Below, piece after piece: positions 18,201 through 24,266 of a DNA stretch of 64,000 nucleotides; position 1 is the stretch's first letter, and every line of letters begins with the position of its first letter. Origin of the DNA: JAFEDN01 sp965651935 (GTDB lineage Bacteria; Pseudomonadota; Gammaproteobacteria; Coxiellales; Coxiellaceae). The stretch lies in the NCBI GenBank assembly GCA_965651935.1, contig CBFGTC010000005.1:1-64000 (forward strand). The letters run 5' to 3'. Made by a program: the position numbers and the translations under genes. The notes beneath the pieces were generated by a model that was not told where the DNA came from, ran no database searches, and saw only the letters and a program-made list of their open reading frames with translations.

Positions 18201-19561
18201 TAAACGACTATCCAATCGATCGCGTTTTGATTTCGCTTAATAATGGCGTAGTCTAGCGCACTGTTACCATCATTATCTTTTAAATTATAACTCGCTTTAA
18301 AACGTATCAGTTTATCAAAAAAATCCCAACTTCTATAAACAGAATAAATCAATGCTGTTCTACCCAGCTCATCTTGAGTGTCGATGTGACTTGCTTTAAT
18401 TTTTTCTATAACAAAATCAAATAAAGATTTATTTTCCGTAAGCACGGATTGAATTAATAAAGTTCTGCCGTGATGGTCCCGCAAAGAGCAATCCATGTCA
18501 GCATAGCTAAAAGAAGAATCGTTATTTACTAAGGTATTTAAAATCCAGGGTAACCAAAAAGTATTAGCCACTATTAAAGAGTTTTTTTTCTTAGATTGGT
18601 CATGAAAATAATGATAATATTGATTCCGGGGAAAACCTGTAAACTTAGAAACGTAAAATAACATATTCCAGATATTATTACTAAAGCCATTTAATGCCGG
18701 AGATATATCTGGAATATCTCCATCGCAAATTTTTATCACTTCCGTTAATGACAGGCATTCGGTGTTTTTTTCAATTTCGGGATCTTTTAAAACAATTATT
18801 TGAATTGGATTAAAAGATTGGGTGTTTAAATCGGGAAATTGAGTGCAGATAAAATAAGCTGCTTCTTCTGTTGAGTAAACAAGAGATCTACCTGCAGAAT
18901 CATTGGGATCAAAAATTGTAATTCCTTTCTGATCCTTTTGATTTAACCAAATCATGCCAATGTGATTATGTGAATTGACTAACACAATTCGATATGGATC
19001 ATTGGCTAAAAACCCAGCAAATAACTTTGCCATTTGACTGAAATTAAAGCAGCCTACGGCGCCGCCAATAATATCGGGACAAATTTTGGCTTGTGGATTG
19101 ATATTATTTAAATCGAATTCTTCTTTAATAAAAAGATAATTTTCAGAATTATAAATGTAGGAGGGATTTTTTTTAGAAGATTTAGAATCGAGTTGGATTA
19201 ATTGTGGAGTTTGCAAGTAGACAATATCTTTTAGGTATCTAATGATAGCTTTTTTTTTAAAATCGCTATATTCGTGGTCAATTTCTGGATTCCATAAGCT
19301 TAAATCCTGACGCACATTCACTATATAATCTAAATTTTTATCTGTCGAATTTATTTTCTTTTTCTGCGTAACCCAAAGTGCCAATGACTGTCTTAAAGTG
19401 ATTCCCTGGCATAGCCCTATGTTTTCATTTAATTCTTTCAATATAAAATCTAAGTCTTCTTTTTTTGTTAAATTTTGAAAATGCTTATGTTCGATTTGGT
19501 AGTTTATAAAATTAATGCCTTGCGTTCTCAGATATATTTGAGAAAAATTATTTTTTTTCAT
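9266..19561 (-). CDS. giant multidomain putative effector: C58-like protease, ankyrin repeats, OTU domain, Sel1 repeats
   Basis: A single uninterrupted frame of 3431 codons. Domains in order: (1) residues about 45-225, a YopT/C58-like cysteine protease with Cys51 in GLCQGITLRQSLALW, His200 in NSHNHIGMIW and Asp218 in IFDPNDSAG; (2) ankyrin repeats in groups near 365-470, 510-590, 765-850, 1195-1245 and 1360-1430, with GRTALIYS and GQTALMLAAKQGR; (3) about 1435-1610, a second Cys/His region, AGNCKTIAINML and NEHASLIVGF; (4) about 2445-2690, an OTU deubiquitinase-like domain with ADGNCAFASILGEW and the His in FNGTNHFQRL; (5) Sel1-like repeats near 2790-2960 and 3140-3390. There is no signal peptide or membrane segment. 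No clear ribosome site precedes the ATG. A host-targeted effector that cuts proteins and removes ubiquitin is inferred from the domains, not shown. Its OTU part is paralogous to that of the 2098-aa protein at 45.0-51.3 kb. Confidence 0.88.
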   Translation of the reverse strand: MKKNNFSQIYLRTQGINFINYQIEHKHFQNLTKKEDLDFILKELNENIGLCQGITLRQSLALWVTQKKKINSTDKNLDYIVNVRQDLSLWNPEIDHEYSDFKKKAIIRYLKDIVYLQTPQLIQLDSKSSKKNPSYIYNSENYLFIKEEFDLNNINPQAKICPDIIGGAVGCFNFSQMAKLFAGFLANDPYRIVLVNSHNHIGMIWLNQKDQKGITIFDPNDSAGRSLVYSTEEAAYFICTQFPDLNTQSFNPIQIIVLKDPEIEKNTECLSLTEVIKICDGDIPDISPALNGFSNNIWNMLFYVSKFTGFPRNQYYHYFHDQSKKKNSLIVANTFWLPWILNTLVNNDSSFSYADMDCSLRDHHGRTLLIQSVLTENKSLFDFVIEKIKASHIDTQDELGRTALIYSVYRSWDFFDKLIRFKASYNLKDNDGNSALDYAIIKRNQNAIDWIVVYEFGSITPLFKWIKTKRMENDNNFSEFLSDNVFLDIIDEIPHDEKKLYNYQTPGGKNLLMLSIIVENFYVFSYLLCRVIDKNITDETGRTALSYAAETKNSKFFYHLLKIGANPYIQDNYQLDALDYLFLEKNKKIFPDIIRNTYGISPIHGWIEKTSNYDIFKQLPKEYKEFFNDKIYNWTMLLTTAMDMKDYLMFKYILENFVCSEAINICHYHYQSTIYPTIYHSLRNRDKRFFQDLVYLNCHSNLEDHSFIQKMDFLPHILFRNIIINLTFYRWGNSPIKNWAKSIPSLAKLELNDENYLEPRFNGGATTLIYTIKTSNYLMFRYLISKNEKIINLVDNNGRHALSHAAENPNFNFLIYLAKLDSQFYLTDLQNNDFLDYLIKSNNQEKLIKSNFIKELLTIIFNEKFSEKICRKLLSMDAKSLLYDFTDHTQKLIQRSPELNEKIKTILDIGKEFYGLEFLENVVYYIAKKVHRLDLDFYLPNLEDDEKIYFLHLVANKDPDLIYFKYLVQNQFNPFKKIIICHESKPHVVGSIKASCDAFDHFNERGLTSSVMDYLRIYSKIYHREQDEDEDNLYNNDFMTLTKQFSHQDGKSLLMCLIEDFDYKTYIYALTILNNLDDGYDFDTHFSDDTWISDIEICLDIEDNFKKNIFHHAIIANNKNFFDLLLQIIFPKLNQLPGSAFYHKKIVNILDTILSEDKSFSGPIFSYLARSKDNNVLKILKEIVNQNKIEILKILLSNGLSANQILDSIPVLVMAIKNNSQSMVDILLEANANPFLTSKTTLMNAFDISEQFAPHFLNKLANIFYPKTISLKKINEFKRCYYSDAVKKHADAPFYRSDDELLLMSLIRHWKDWNYLKVRTCEKTWNLEDLESLESYIKTEKNIPIDSEEFTKWHEFNNLLRFGALVNAQNQQGQTALMLAAKQGRSEIIELLLETKAQFDLCDSTGKNALDYAKLSLNIASIKLLSRQRFNKTLDIDPIRQTAGNCKTIAINMLDHYYAAKFGYSAISLHKKYPGSALISLRQIVKQHGSKQGELLEIAQITQILNTIGYSAEIISYASLIELKDHIIKSLEDDHPLMAFFAVDTTYHAYGFPTQKNNGVNEHASLIVGFNAETDYVTLMHYSGYYRCSLRDLFNSNASLDTQREQEFYLRIKPNPRKYKLLTGDELKQASVQSLIQSIQPLPGTGFRNKFIKINNWSPGSEMSWKRQKLLLDQVNFDYLVKKISLLYPAHKKVISTAGMLYKQSMLAVLKEFLSHLDKDQLTQKMDLTTQNYLDTLSEDKLDDHQLNKIHDILKNAHQEIITYLNPKFQTKSKTELELNLFVVEEATKIQNKSYFLDEHTINYTENMIEQYSYVYRVFSAENKESMRFKEFTSGILATHLEMGQQQDKLHIVFQNIPESFLSNMEFNKLLNMIVDADWSYEFEEMTDRVQKKIEKLLQKIRSKPFELAVKFNSAINHLTNMTQEVKTLSLPPVPDPEKKLIVETALIRPENSLNILSDTFLYCLIIEHMENSLLRARLQMINLSKQFYFAIQVYYTLEILLDRGIMQLSTLLWQNLTQLIPSSRPEIILKGDHLPMFRTLLHAGGFEKFSKPALSHANGIPFNVSLTEITPFTSNWMPGFCPEDKHFLRRPLSVTDGFPKWSQEKVSSMISELSSHLSDNPNEKYINFLSIFNDAVTRYSQSKFEKAFKKFKYLSDNYYMPAYLYTAKMLKEGLGCDINEYMAEIHYQMVENLLDELKYRAVKNSCPQSQLCLILYHDFNQNDDSTIQTWRSELKEKKYISLDHFFKICPVSAADETSIPMDIDQFVYISNHGRETISTAKIHAILQDQKSFQRKPILIRRGNKFSVCKQTQEAELKLASVLDTSQLNDIKSQDIPELPMKITNHELIECLSFLEQRQKYILNYKSLHPNDNWGANEEKSLDDLINLIKLRHEEIKKSNNLDLRNQKKRKRNSLATNTVLDFKSESQTLDRSPQNILLIPSCRVIATLADGNCAFASILGEWNFSTHNLTCFDVDQKRQALCRAITDDKPDDKMKELIQKGIFELLMSGMNLGSDAKNFALLKKEYEEFLNQKSSLNITLWQKFSSMLIQHADIMKYIEERHTLPPGKPLKDKFYNVLNQEDNTLLALIYSVKDLNDEFTQYRTLTGFNLDWNTLITTDIKKEYAQFISSDRTWLLPSELAIVAHIFKVLVIYHPAPNTPPMLFETPNWESIVEIEFNGTNHFQRLRWCYDTVEILPMNMIPTNLFSDSKLVSAEPSTLENKTSPIKLSATLFELADSYYQNGLHELALQIYLRLPCHEHPPSLFNVAQIYKLKGEIDKARTYIHLAFANFKWFDTEHKNNSVDGHYHAGLYQEYVEFNLSKAAEYYLIASAQKHGLAQQRLGLLYEYGLGNLKQDKEQAFSLYIASAYNRCNSALFNIGRCYSFGIGVKKNEKQAVKFYRLSATQNNLNGIVNLGLCYLNGISVKQNFAKSVMYFLKVATMGNPEAQFWLALCYQLGKGVNKDVKKACEWYIKAAAQGLKNAENKLLELQNQEMKNQLEKMSTPRLNNPLQLIKPFFSSTEMKQQEQPISISTVLDPFTNKPQPGDRVSFVFLLGSKIGYTFNSENPEFLRIHNEKEVIKLNIIQSHFIPGEKECDEAIGYFWTWRYYEAWVLLSKAMDKHYPPAFLYAGIMIANGFNKQAVTEIGRKNFYKSYFLIVKGCHDWFLKQAQDKSNRKSLFHMGLYLEYLELNYPQAIQYYNEAKDYPPAINRLGKIYEKGVLNIIEVNRNLAQKCFTMATEMLFADAAYNLFLLTNDYKYCVAAQLQGHLLAYANLVFHFIEIKQTDQAVQWCKEAATLGNAEMQNLLAYHYSEGKQLVGQNHTEEMKWYMESAKMGDAIGQLGLASCYFYGRGVEKDHRKAAFWFKQAANQGNQIAITIVEKHPNLSTNITGFFNIALPPDHHCHYLSDNEIETMLASPQSIVYAHCPL

Positions 19562-19977
19562 AGATTTTATATTTAAAATTTACAGGAAAATTAATTTATA
19601 AGTTGCTTAAATTTTTTTTTAAACAAAAAGGCTCGAATATCAATTTCATAACGCTGGAGATGAAATTTTCTCGTTAGATATGACCTGATTGGTCTAAGCA
19701 ACTGATTTTACAATTTAATTACCCCTTATTATTACATAAAACTGTTTTTTATATTTTTATTTTCTATTACTTTGCTACGCCATTATATATCATCGCTACT
19801 GAAATTTGTCAAATTTAACCTTAACTCCTGCGAATTGACACACTCAAGAACCAAGGCTATCACTTATAATTTATATAGTTTTTTTCAAAAAATACCTATG
19901 GTCGAAGCGTTATCATGCTAGAAAAAGAAATTAATAATTCTGAAAGCCAGGATTTTTTAAATTTTTGTTTTCACACT
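19562..19977. other. AT-rich upstream region of the giant gene
   Basis: A noncoding block rich in A/T runs, between the giant gene on the minus strand and the palindromic element. It should hold the promoter of the giant gene, but no box pair stands out. A short frame starting at 19915 runs into the element and is not credible as a gene. Confidence 0.5.
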
Positions 19978-20132
19978 CTAGAATCTGTTGACATTTTACC
20001 GTCATTGCGAACTCGCAATAATTGCGAGCGAAGCGCGGCAATCCAGGGGTTCAGAGTGCAATTCTCTGCATTGCTTCATCGCTGCGCTCCTCGCAATGCT
20101 CGCAATGACGGCGAAATGTCAACAGACCCTAG
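19978..20132. mobile_element. 155-bp palindromic MITE-like repeat element
   Basis: Inverted arms of 33 bases (19978-20010 and the complement of 20100-20132) match except at four positions. Each arm starts with CTAG, followed by TCTGTTGACATTT and then CGTCATTGCGA. The inner part contains further self-complementary GCGAGCGAAGCGCGGCAATC and TCGCTGCGCTCCTCGCAATG sequence, so the whole element can fold into a long hairpin. Its core (CGTCATTGCGAGCGAAG-type) is the kind seen as dispersed repeats in Coxiella, Legionella and Rickettsia relatives. It encodes no transposase. The short ORFs running through it are artefacts. CTAG at both tips could be part of the arms or a target duplication. Confidence 0.75.
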
Positions 20133-20322
20133 TCAATTTATGGTTATTTTTGCGAAATCGAAGAGTTTTGCAAGGGGTTAGTTGAATATTCAGCGTTGTC
20201 CTTGGTGCTGTGCTGCGTGGTTTAAGTATTGCGATATAAATTTTGCTTATAATTTGTTTATTTTAAGGATAGTTTTTGATGTAAATGTGTTTAAAAAGAT
20301 TGTGTTGAATTTTCAGGTTTCC

Positions 20323-20354
20323 AAAACAGCAATTCCCGAGAACGGGAATTGCTG
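20323..20354 (-). terminator. Rho-independent terminator of the beta-barrel protein gene
   Basis: A perfect 12-bp stem, CAGCAATTCCCG/CGGGAATTGCTG, with a 4-base loop. On the minus strand it is followed directly by TTTT. It lies 28 bases beyond the stop codon of the beta-barrel gene. Confidence 0.85.
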
Positions 20355-20381
20355 CGTTAGACAAATAACTCAGTTATAAAA

Positions 20382-21374
20382 TTATAACCAGTTTTGGCCG
20401 AAGTAGAAGTTAAAACCGGCTAAAACGTTGTTGAAGCGCACTTTGCTGGTGTTGGTAGATATCGTTCCAACCGTTGAAACAGGATTGGTTGGTGAAAGGG
20501 TATCACCTGAAGCTGAGGTGGCAGTGGTTGTTGAGCTTACATCCACAGGGCCAGAGCCAATGCTAGAAAATTGAGCGTAGTTATATTCAATAAAGAATGT
20601 CACTACATTCGAATACACATATTGTTCTAAGCCTCCGCCAACTAAAAATGCCACTTCATCATTGCTATTGCTGGTGCTTCCAGAAACATTCGTAATACTG
20701 TTGACGGTGGTTGTTGGTAACACAGAGCCAGAAGAAACGTCAGTTGTGCCTGCAATAGACCCATTAACATTGGCAGAACTTTCAATATCAGCCCATATTG
20801 CTCCTAATTTAGCATACACTAAAGTGGTAGGGGATAATAACATACCGAGTTTTCCGGCTACTCCCCAATCATTTCCTATTTTTGTTCTGGTAGATAAAGT
20901 AACATTGGAAGTATTATTTACATCAAATGTTGTTGGACCTGGTATTGTGGTGCTGGAATTAAAGGAATTTTCTTGATTTGAACTAGAGTCCGCTCTTAAT
21001 CCATGGCTACCTTCCCAGAAACCAACGATACCCAATAACCAGCGGCCATCCCAAACCCAGTTTGCACCGCCTTGTATACCGCCATAAGCATTTATATCCC
21101 CGCCATCAACATCAGTACTTGCAACAGGTTGATTATTGGCAACAGTAATAGGTACATTAAAAGGGGGGCCAGGTATGACAATTTCATATGCCTCCGTTGT
21201 TGAGGAAAAGTTTGCGGTTTGATCAGCTTTAGCGGCATGTCCACCAATCGTACCTCCAATATAAAAACCTTGGAAGTAAACAGGAGGAGGAAGAATTTCA
21301 GGACCGCCTGCGAAGACTGCAGAAGTAGTTAGTAAAGCGGCTACTGCTCCGCCATAAATGATTTTCTTAACCAT
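20382..21374 (-). CDS. outer-membrane beta-barrel protein
   Basis: An exported protein of 330 aa. The signal peptide is clear: MVKKIIYGGAVAALL, then TTSAVFA with cleavage near residue 22. After it come FYIGGTIGGHAA and alternating polar/hydrophobic strands rich in Ser, Thr and Asn, with NWVWDGRWLLGIVGFWEGSHG, WGVAGKLGMLL, YAKLGAIWADIES and VTFFIEYNYAQFSS. It ends with a strand FNFYFGQNWL. This is the pattern of the OMP_b-brl/porin-like surface proteins common in Legionellales. It probably sits in the outer membrane, and its ligand or pore function is unknown. The gene has its own promoter region with a palindrome and a strong terminator, so it is likely well expressed. Confidence 0.85.
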   Translation of the reverse strand: MVKKIIYGGAVAALLTTSAVFAGGPEILPPPVYFQGFYIGGTIGGHAAKADQTANFSSTTEAYEIVIPGPPFNVPITVANNQPVASTDVDGGDINAYGGIQGGANWVWDGRWLLGIVGFWEGSHGLRADSSSNQENSFNSSTTIPGPTTFDVNNTSNVTLSTRTKIGNDWGVAGKLGMLLSPTTLVYAKLGAIWADIESSANVNGSIAGTTDVSSGSVLPTTTVNSITNVSGSTSNSNDEVAFLVGGGLEQYVYSNVVTFFIEYNYAQFSSIGSGPVDVSSTTTATSASGDTLSPTNPVSTVGTISTNTSKVRFNNVLAGFNFYFGQNWL

Positions 21375-21395
21375 AATTTTTCCTTTTAATAAAAA

Positions 21396-21432
21396 TTATA
21401 TGTCCTTATCAAATTGACCTCTTGTCAATTTT
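21396..21432 (-). promoter_or_regulatory. -10 box and palindrome upstream of the beta-barrel gene
   Basis: On the minus strand, TATAAT (21396-21401) stands about 20 bases before the start codon. Eleven bases further upstream is a perfect inverted repeat, AAATTGAC-CTCTT-GTCAATTT (21412-21432). The TTGACA inside it is 22 bases from the -10, too far for an ideal sigma-70 pair, so the palindrome may instead be a regulator site overlapping a weak -35. Confidence 0.4.
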
Positions 21433-21500
21433 TCTTAATTTGATATTAGCAAAAAAAAGTATTTTGTAAAATAAATATTGCAAAAAAATCACCATTTTAG

Positions 21501-22166
21501 CTAAGAAAGTGAAATATTGATTAAATTTGGATCATTTTGCTCCGGTGGAGCGTACGAAAAAATAACACTGCCACCCACGGTCAATTGAATCAATTTATTA
21601 ATATCTAATTTTTTTACTGCTAAACAACCTGAACTGCGACCCGAATATCCATGCTTATTTAAAAAATCATCGCTCATGTAATCGGCAGAATGAATTACCA
21701 CACTGCGTTTCGCTGCATTGTCATTAATCCCTTTTTCTAAACCGGCAATTTTTAAAGATTCACCGTGTTTACCCTCGTAAATTTGAGTGGTTACAAAAAC
21801 ACCTAAACTGGATTGATTTGATTTACGCGCATTCGAAAAATTTTCACTATATAATAATCCCGATTTATAGCCGTGCGCGACACGCGTATTGAATAATAAT
21901 TTGTCAGTATTTAAATCGATTACATATAATCGATTTTCAGAAGAAGGTTGAGCGTAATTCACAATCGTTAAAATATTGGATTTCACCACGCCTTTGTCAA
22001 CCGCATATTGGTGCCCCTTAAGCGCCAGCTCCACGATATTTTTGTCCAAACCGGTGTTTTGCACAATTTTTTCCATATGAACATCGTAAGGCGTCCCAGC
22101 CAAGCTGTGATGGGCTGTTAAAACAGAAAGCACACTTATCAAGGCTGTAAATATGTTTTTTTTCAT
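21501..22166 (-). CDS. exported L,D-transpeptidase-type (YkuD_2-like) protein
   Basis: A protein of 221 aa with a Sec signal peptide (MKKNIFTALISVLSVL, cleavage near SLAG). The rest matches the murein L,D-transpeptidase catalytic-domain family. ENRLYVIDLNTDKLLF opens the domain. VVIHSADY carries the conserved His, and GRSSGCLAVKK carries the catalytic Cys in the SxGC pattern of YkuD-like enzymes. It should act in the periplasm on peptidoglycan peptides. The start has a good ribosome site (GAGGATG before ATG). It is divergent from the decarboxylase gene, with about 120 bases between them. There are no partner genes from the same pathway nearby. Confidence 0.88.
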   Translation of the reverse strand: MKKNIFTALISVLSVLTAHHSLAGTPYDVHMEKIVQNTGLDKNIVELALKGHQYAVDKGVVKSNILTIVNYAQPSSENRLYVIDLNTDKLLFNTRVAHGYKSGLLYSENFSNARKSNQSSLGVFVTTQIYEGKHGESLKIAGLEKGINDNAAKRSVVIHSADYMSDDFLNKHGYSGRSSGCLAVKKLDINKLIQLTVGGSVIFSYAPPEQNDPNLINISLS

Positions 22167-22285
22167 AATGACATCCTCAAATCGTTTCTTTTTCGACGTT
22201 ATGTATTAATTATACTATTTTTCCCATAAAATTGCCAGTTCCGGTTTTGGGTGCGATACTCCTAAAAGGAGTTCAAAAAAAGCAC

Positions 22286-23890
22286 ATGAAAACTCATTTT
22301 ATATTTAACTATTCGATATTAGAACAACCAGGCATCCCCGCGTTAATCCGAGAATTATTAGCTCACCGGTTTGCCGTGGCAATTGTAGCCCCGTATGTGA
22401 ATATTACCCAAAAAACCGTTAATTTTAAGAGCAGAAATCGCCCTAAAATTTTAGACGCTAGAATATCTTCCAATTTAGAGCAGCTTTATTTACATGGCAG
22501 CCCGCAAACCGAAGAATACCGTTATTTAACTTTGGTATTTGGTCAAACTAAACAAGAAATGAACGCAGCCCAAAAAAGGGGTTTTACCTTTGTTAACCTT
22601 AAAAAAACCTCATTAGGCCAACTGGTTAAAAAACTGCAAATACATAACCCGCATCAATGGCAATATGTGCCGGAGATCAATAAAATTAAAACTTACTTGC
22701 ATCTCAAACTCGGTTATCCAGCCTCACTATATCAGTCATTACCCCATATAAATAAAGAGTCGAATCTAAGCGAATCACCATTTTTAAATATCGGCAATTT
22801 CAGTTACTTTATTAATAATCCAGGCGATCCGTTTTACTTATCACAAAACTATATGATTCACAGTTGTTTATTTGAGCAAGAAGTGATTCGAATGTTGGGA
22901 CAGTATTATGGATTGCCAGCCGATGAGGCCAGAGGGTTTGTCACCTCCGGCGGCACGGAAGGAAATTTTAGCGGTTTATGGTGGGCGCGAGATTTTTTCA
23001 ATGCCAAACGCACGACGTTGTATTTCTCCACAGCCTCACACTATTCCGTGGCGAAAATCGCCGAACAATTGCATTTAGAAGCTTACCCTATTGCTGCCGC
23101 AGCGGATGAAACGCTGGATATGAATGCTTTTAATGCTGCCATTAAAAATCACATGCAACACTCACCCAAGGCGCCCATTATTATTTCCGCCAACGCTGGC
23201 ACAGTCCGCTATGGCGCTATTGATGATGTCTTGGCGATTAAAGAAATATTAGATCAGCAGGTATTGTCTCGCGGAGGAAAATACCTAATCCATTTGGACG
23301 CGGCCTGTTCCGGCGCGGTATTACCTTTAATTAAACCTTTTGGTAAAGATATCAAAAATTATTTTACAGAACTGGGTATCAGCACTTTATCTATTTCCGG
23401 TCATAAATTTTTTGGGCTAACGGATATTTGCGGGGTGATATTAACTACGCAACACTTTCTAGAACACAGCACCCGACCGGAAAATAAAAAAATCGCTTAT
23501 ATTGGTCAAATTCACGACATTACTCCAAGTGGCTCACGCTCTGGGAATAATGTATTGCAGATGCATAATCTATTATATAATTTAGATATGCATAGAAATA
23601 AAGCTCAAATGAAAGAATTATTACGGCTATCCCGACGCAATTGTCAATATTTTTACCAACGCATTTGCCAATTATTGGGATCTGATCAAGTTATTTGGGT
23701 GAAAAATTCATTTAGTATTGTTTTTACTAGTCCGTCGTTCGCTTTGGTGCGGAAATACAGCTTAATGCCAATCCCGGGAAATAAAGCCGGTGTTTACGGT
23801 TTAATCAATTTAACTCCGGCGCTGACAGACCTTTTTATTAAAGAATATCAGAAAGAATTGGAAAAAAAGAACTCTCTCAAATACAAATAG
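22286..23890 (+). CDS. PLP-dependent group II decarboxylase, histidine decarboxylase-like, with N-terminal extension
   Basis: About 534 aa. The last 370 residues form a fold-type I PLP decarboxylase close to bacterial PLP histidine decarboxylases. GFVTSGGTEGNFSGLWWAR binds the cofactor phosphate, STASHYSVAKIA follows, HLDAACSGAV holds the Asp, and the Lys for the Schiff base is in SISGHKFFG. Histidine decarboxylases of this class are near 380 aa, so the first 150 or so residues are extra, containing RYLTLVFGQTKQEM and AAQKRGFTFVNL, which I cannot assign. The start is ATG 22286; the frame also opens at a TTG at 22232. The ribosome site AAAAGGAG is a little far (about 14 bases). The true substrate could be another amino acid. 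Confidence 0.85.
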   Translation: MKTHFIFNYSILEQPGIPALIRELLAHRFAVAIVAPYVNITQKTVNFKSRNRPKILDARISSNLEQLYLHGSPQTEEYRYLTLVFGQTKQEMNAAQKRGFTFVNLKKTSLGQLVKKLQIHNPHQWQYVPEINKIKTYLHLKLGYPASLYQSLPHINKESNLSESPFLNIGNFSYFINNPGDPFYLSQNYMIHSCLFEQEVIRMLGQYYGLPADEARGFVTSGGTEGNFSGLWWARDFFNAKRTTLYFSTASHYSVAKIAEQLHLEAYPIAAAADETLDMNAFNAAIKNHMQHSPKAPIIISANAGTVRYGAIDDVLAIKEILDQQVLSRGGKYLIHLDAACSGAVLPLIKPFGKDIKNYFTELGISTLSISGHKFFGLTDICGVILTTQHFLEHSTRPENKKIAYIGQIHDITPSGSRSGNNVLQMHNLLYNLDMHRNKAQMKELLRLSRRNCQYFYQRICQLLGSDQVIWVKNSFSIVFTSPSFALVRKYSLMPIPGNKAGVYGLINLTPALTDLFIKEYQKELEKKNSLKYK

Positions 23891-24266
23891 CACAGACAGT
23901 ATGTGATAATTCCGCATGATTATTCCAGTGAAAGCTGGAATCTAAGAACTTGTTAAACGTTATTTAAAAAGATGAGCATCGCCAATTGGCTAATTTTTAA
24001 CCTGTTTAGTAACAGTGGATTTCTTACGTTGGAATGATGTGCGGAAGTTGCTGAATATTTATACTCAACCACAATATCTCTTCGGTTATTATTCAGAGGC
24101 GAATTATTATTGCAAAGCCGGCGGTTTTAATGTTGAATGTTCTATAATATATCAAAACTTTCAAGTTAGCAGGTGACCCTATTTCTAATCGTACTGATTT
24201 TATTGCAGGAGTGGTTGTATCCTACTACTATCAAAAACGAATAATTTTCCAGAGAATCATGAGTAA
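23891..24266. other. intergenic region with a repeat-type hairpin and an unassigned open frame
   Basis: It contains ATTCCAG-TGAAAG-CTGGAAT at 23922-23941, a short hairpin of the kind often dispersed in Coxiella-like genomes, without a T-run. A plus-strand open stretch of 54 codons (24015-24176, GTG start) has protein-like composition (YLFGYYSEANYYCKAGG) but no ribosome site or recognisable family. It may be a gene remnant. Confidence 0.35.

Noticed and set aside
19915..20185. Two overlapping plus-strand ORFs of 88 and 65 codons
   Set aside because: Both run through the palindromic element and merely translate it; such ORFs arise wherever this kind of repeat occurs.
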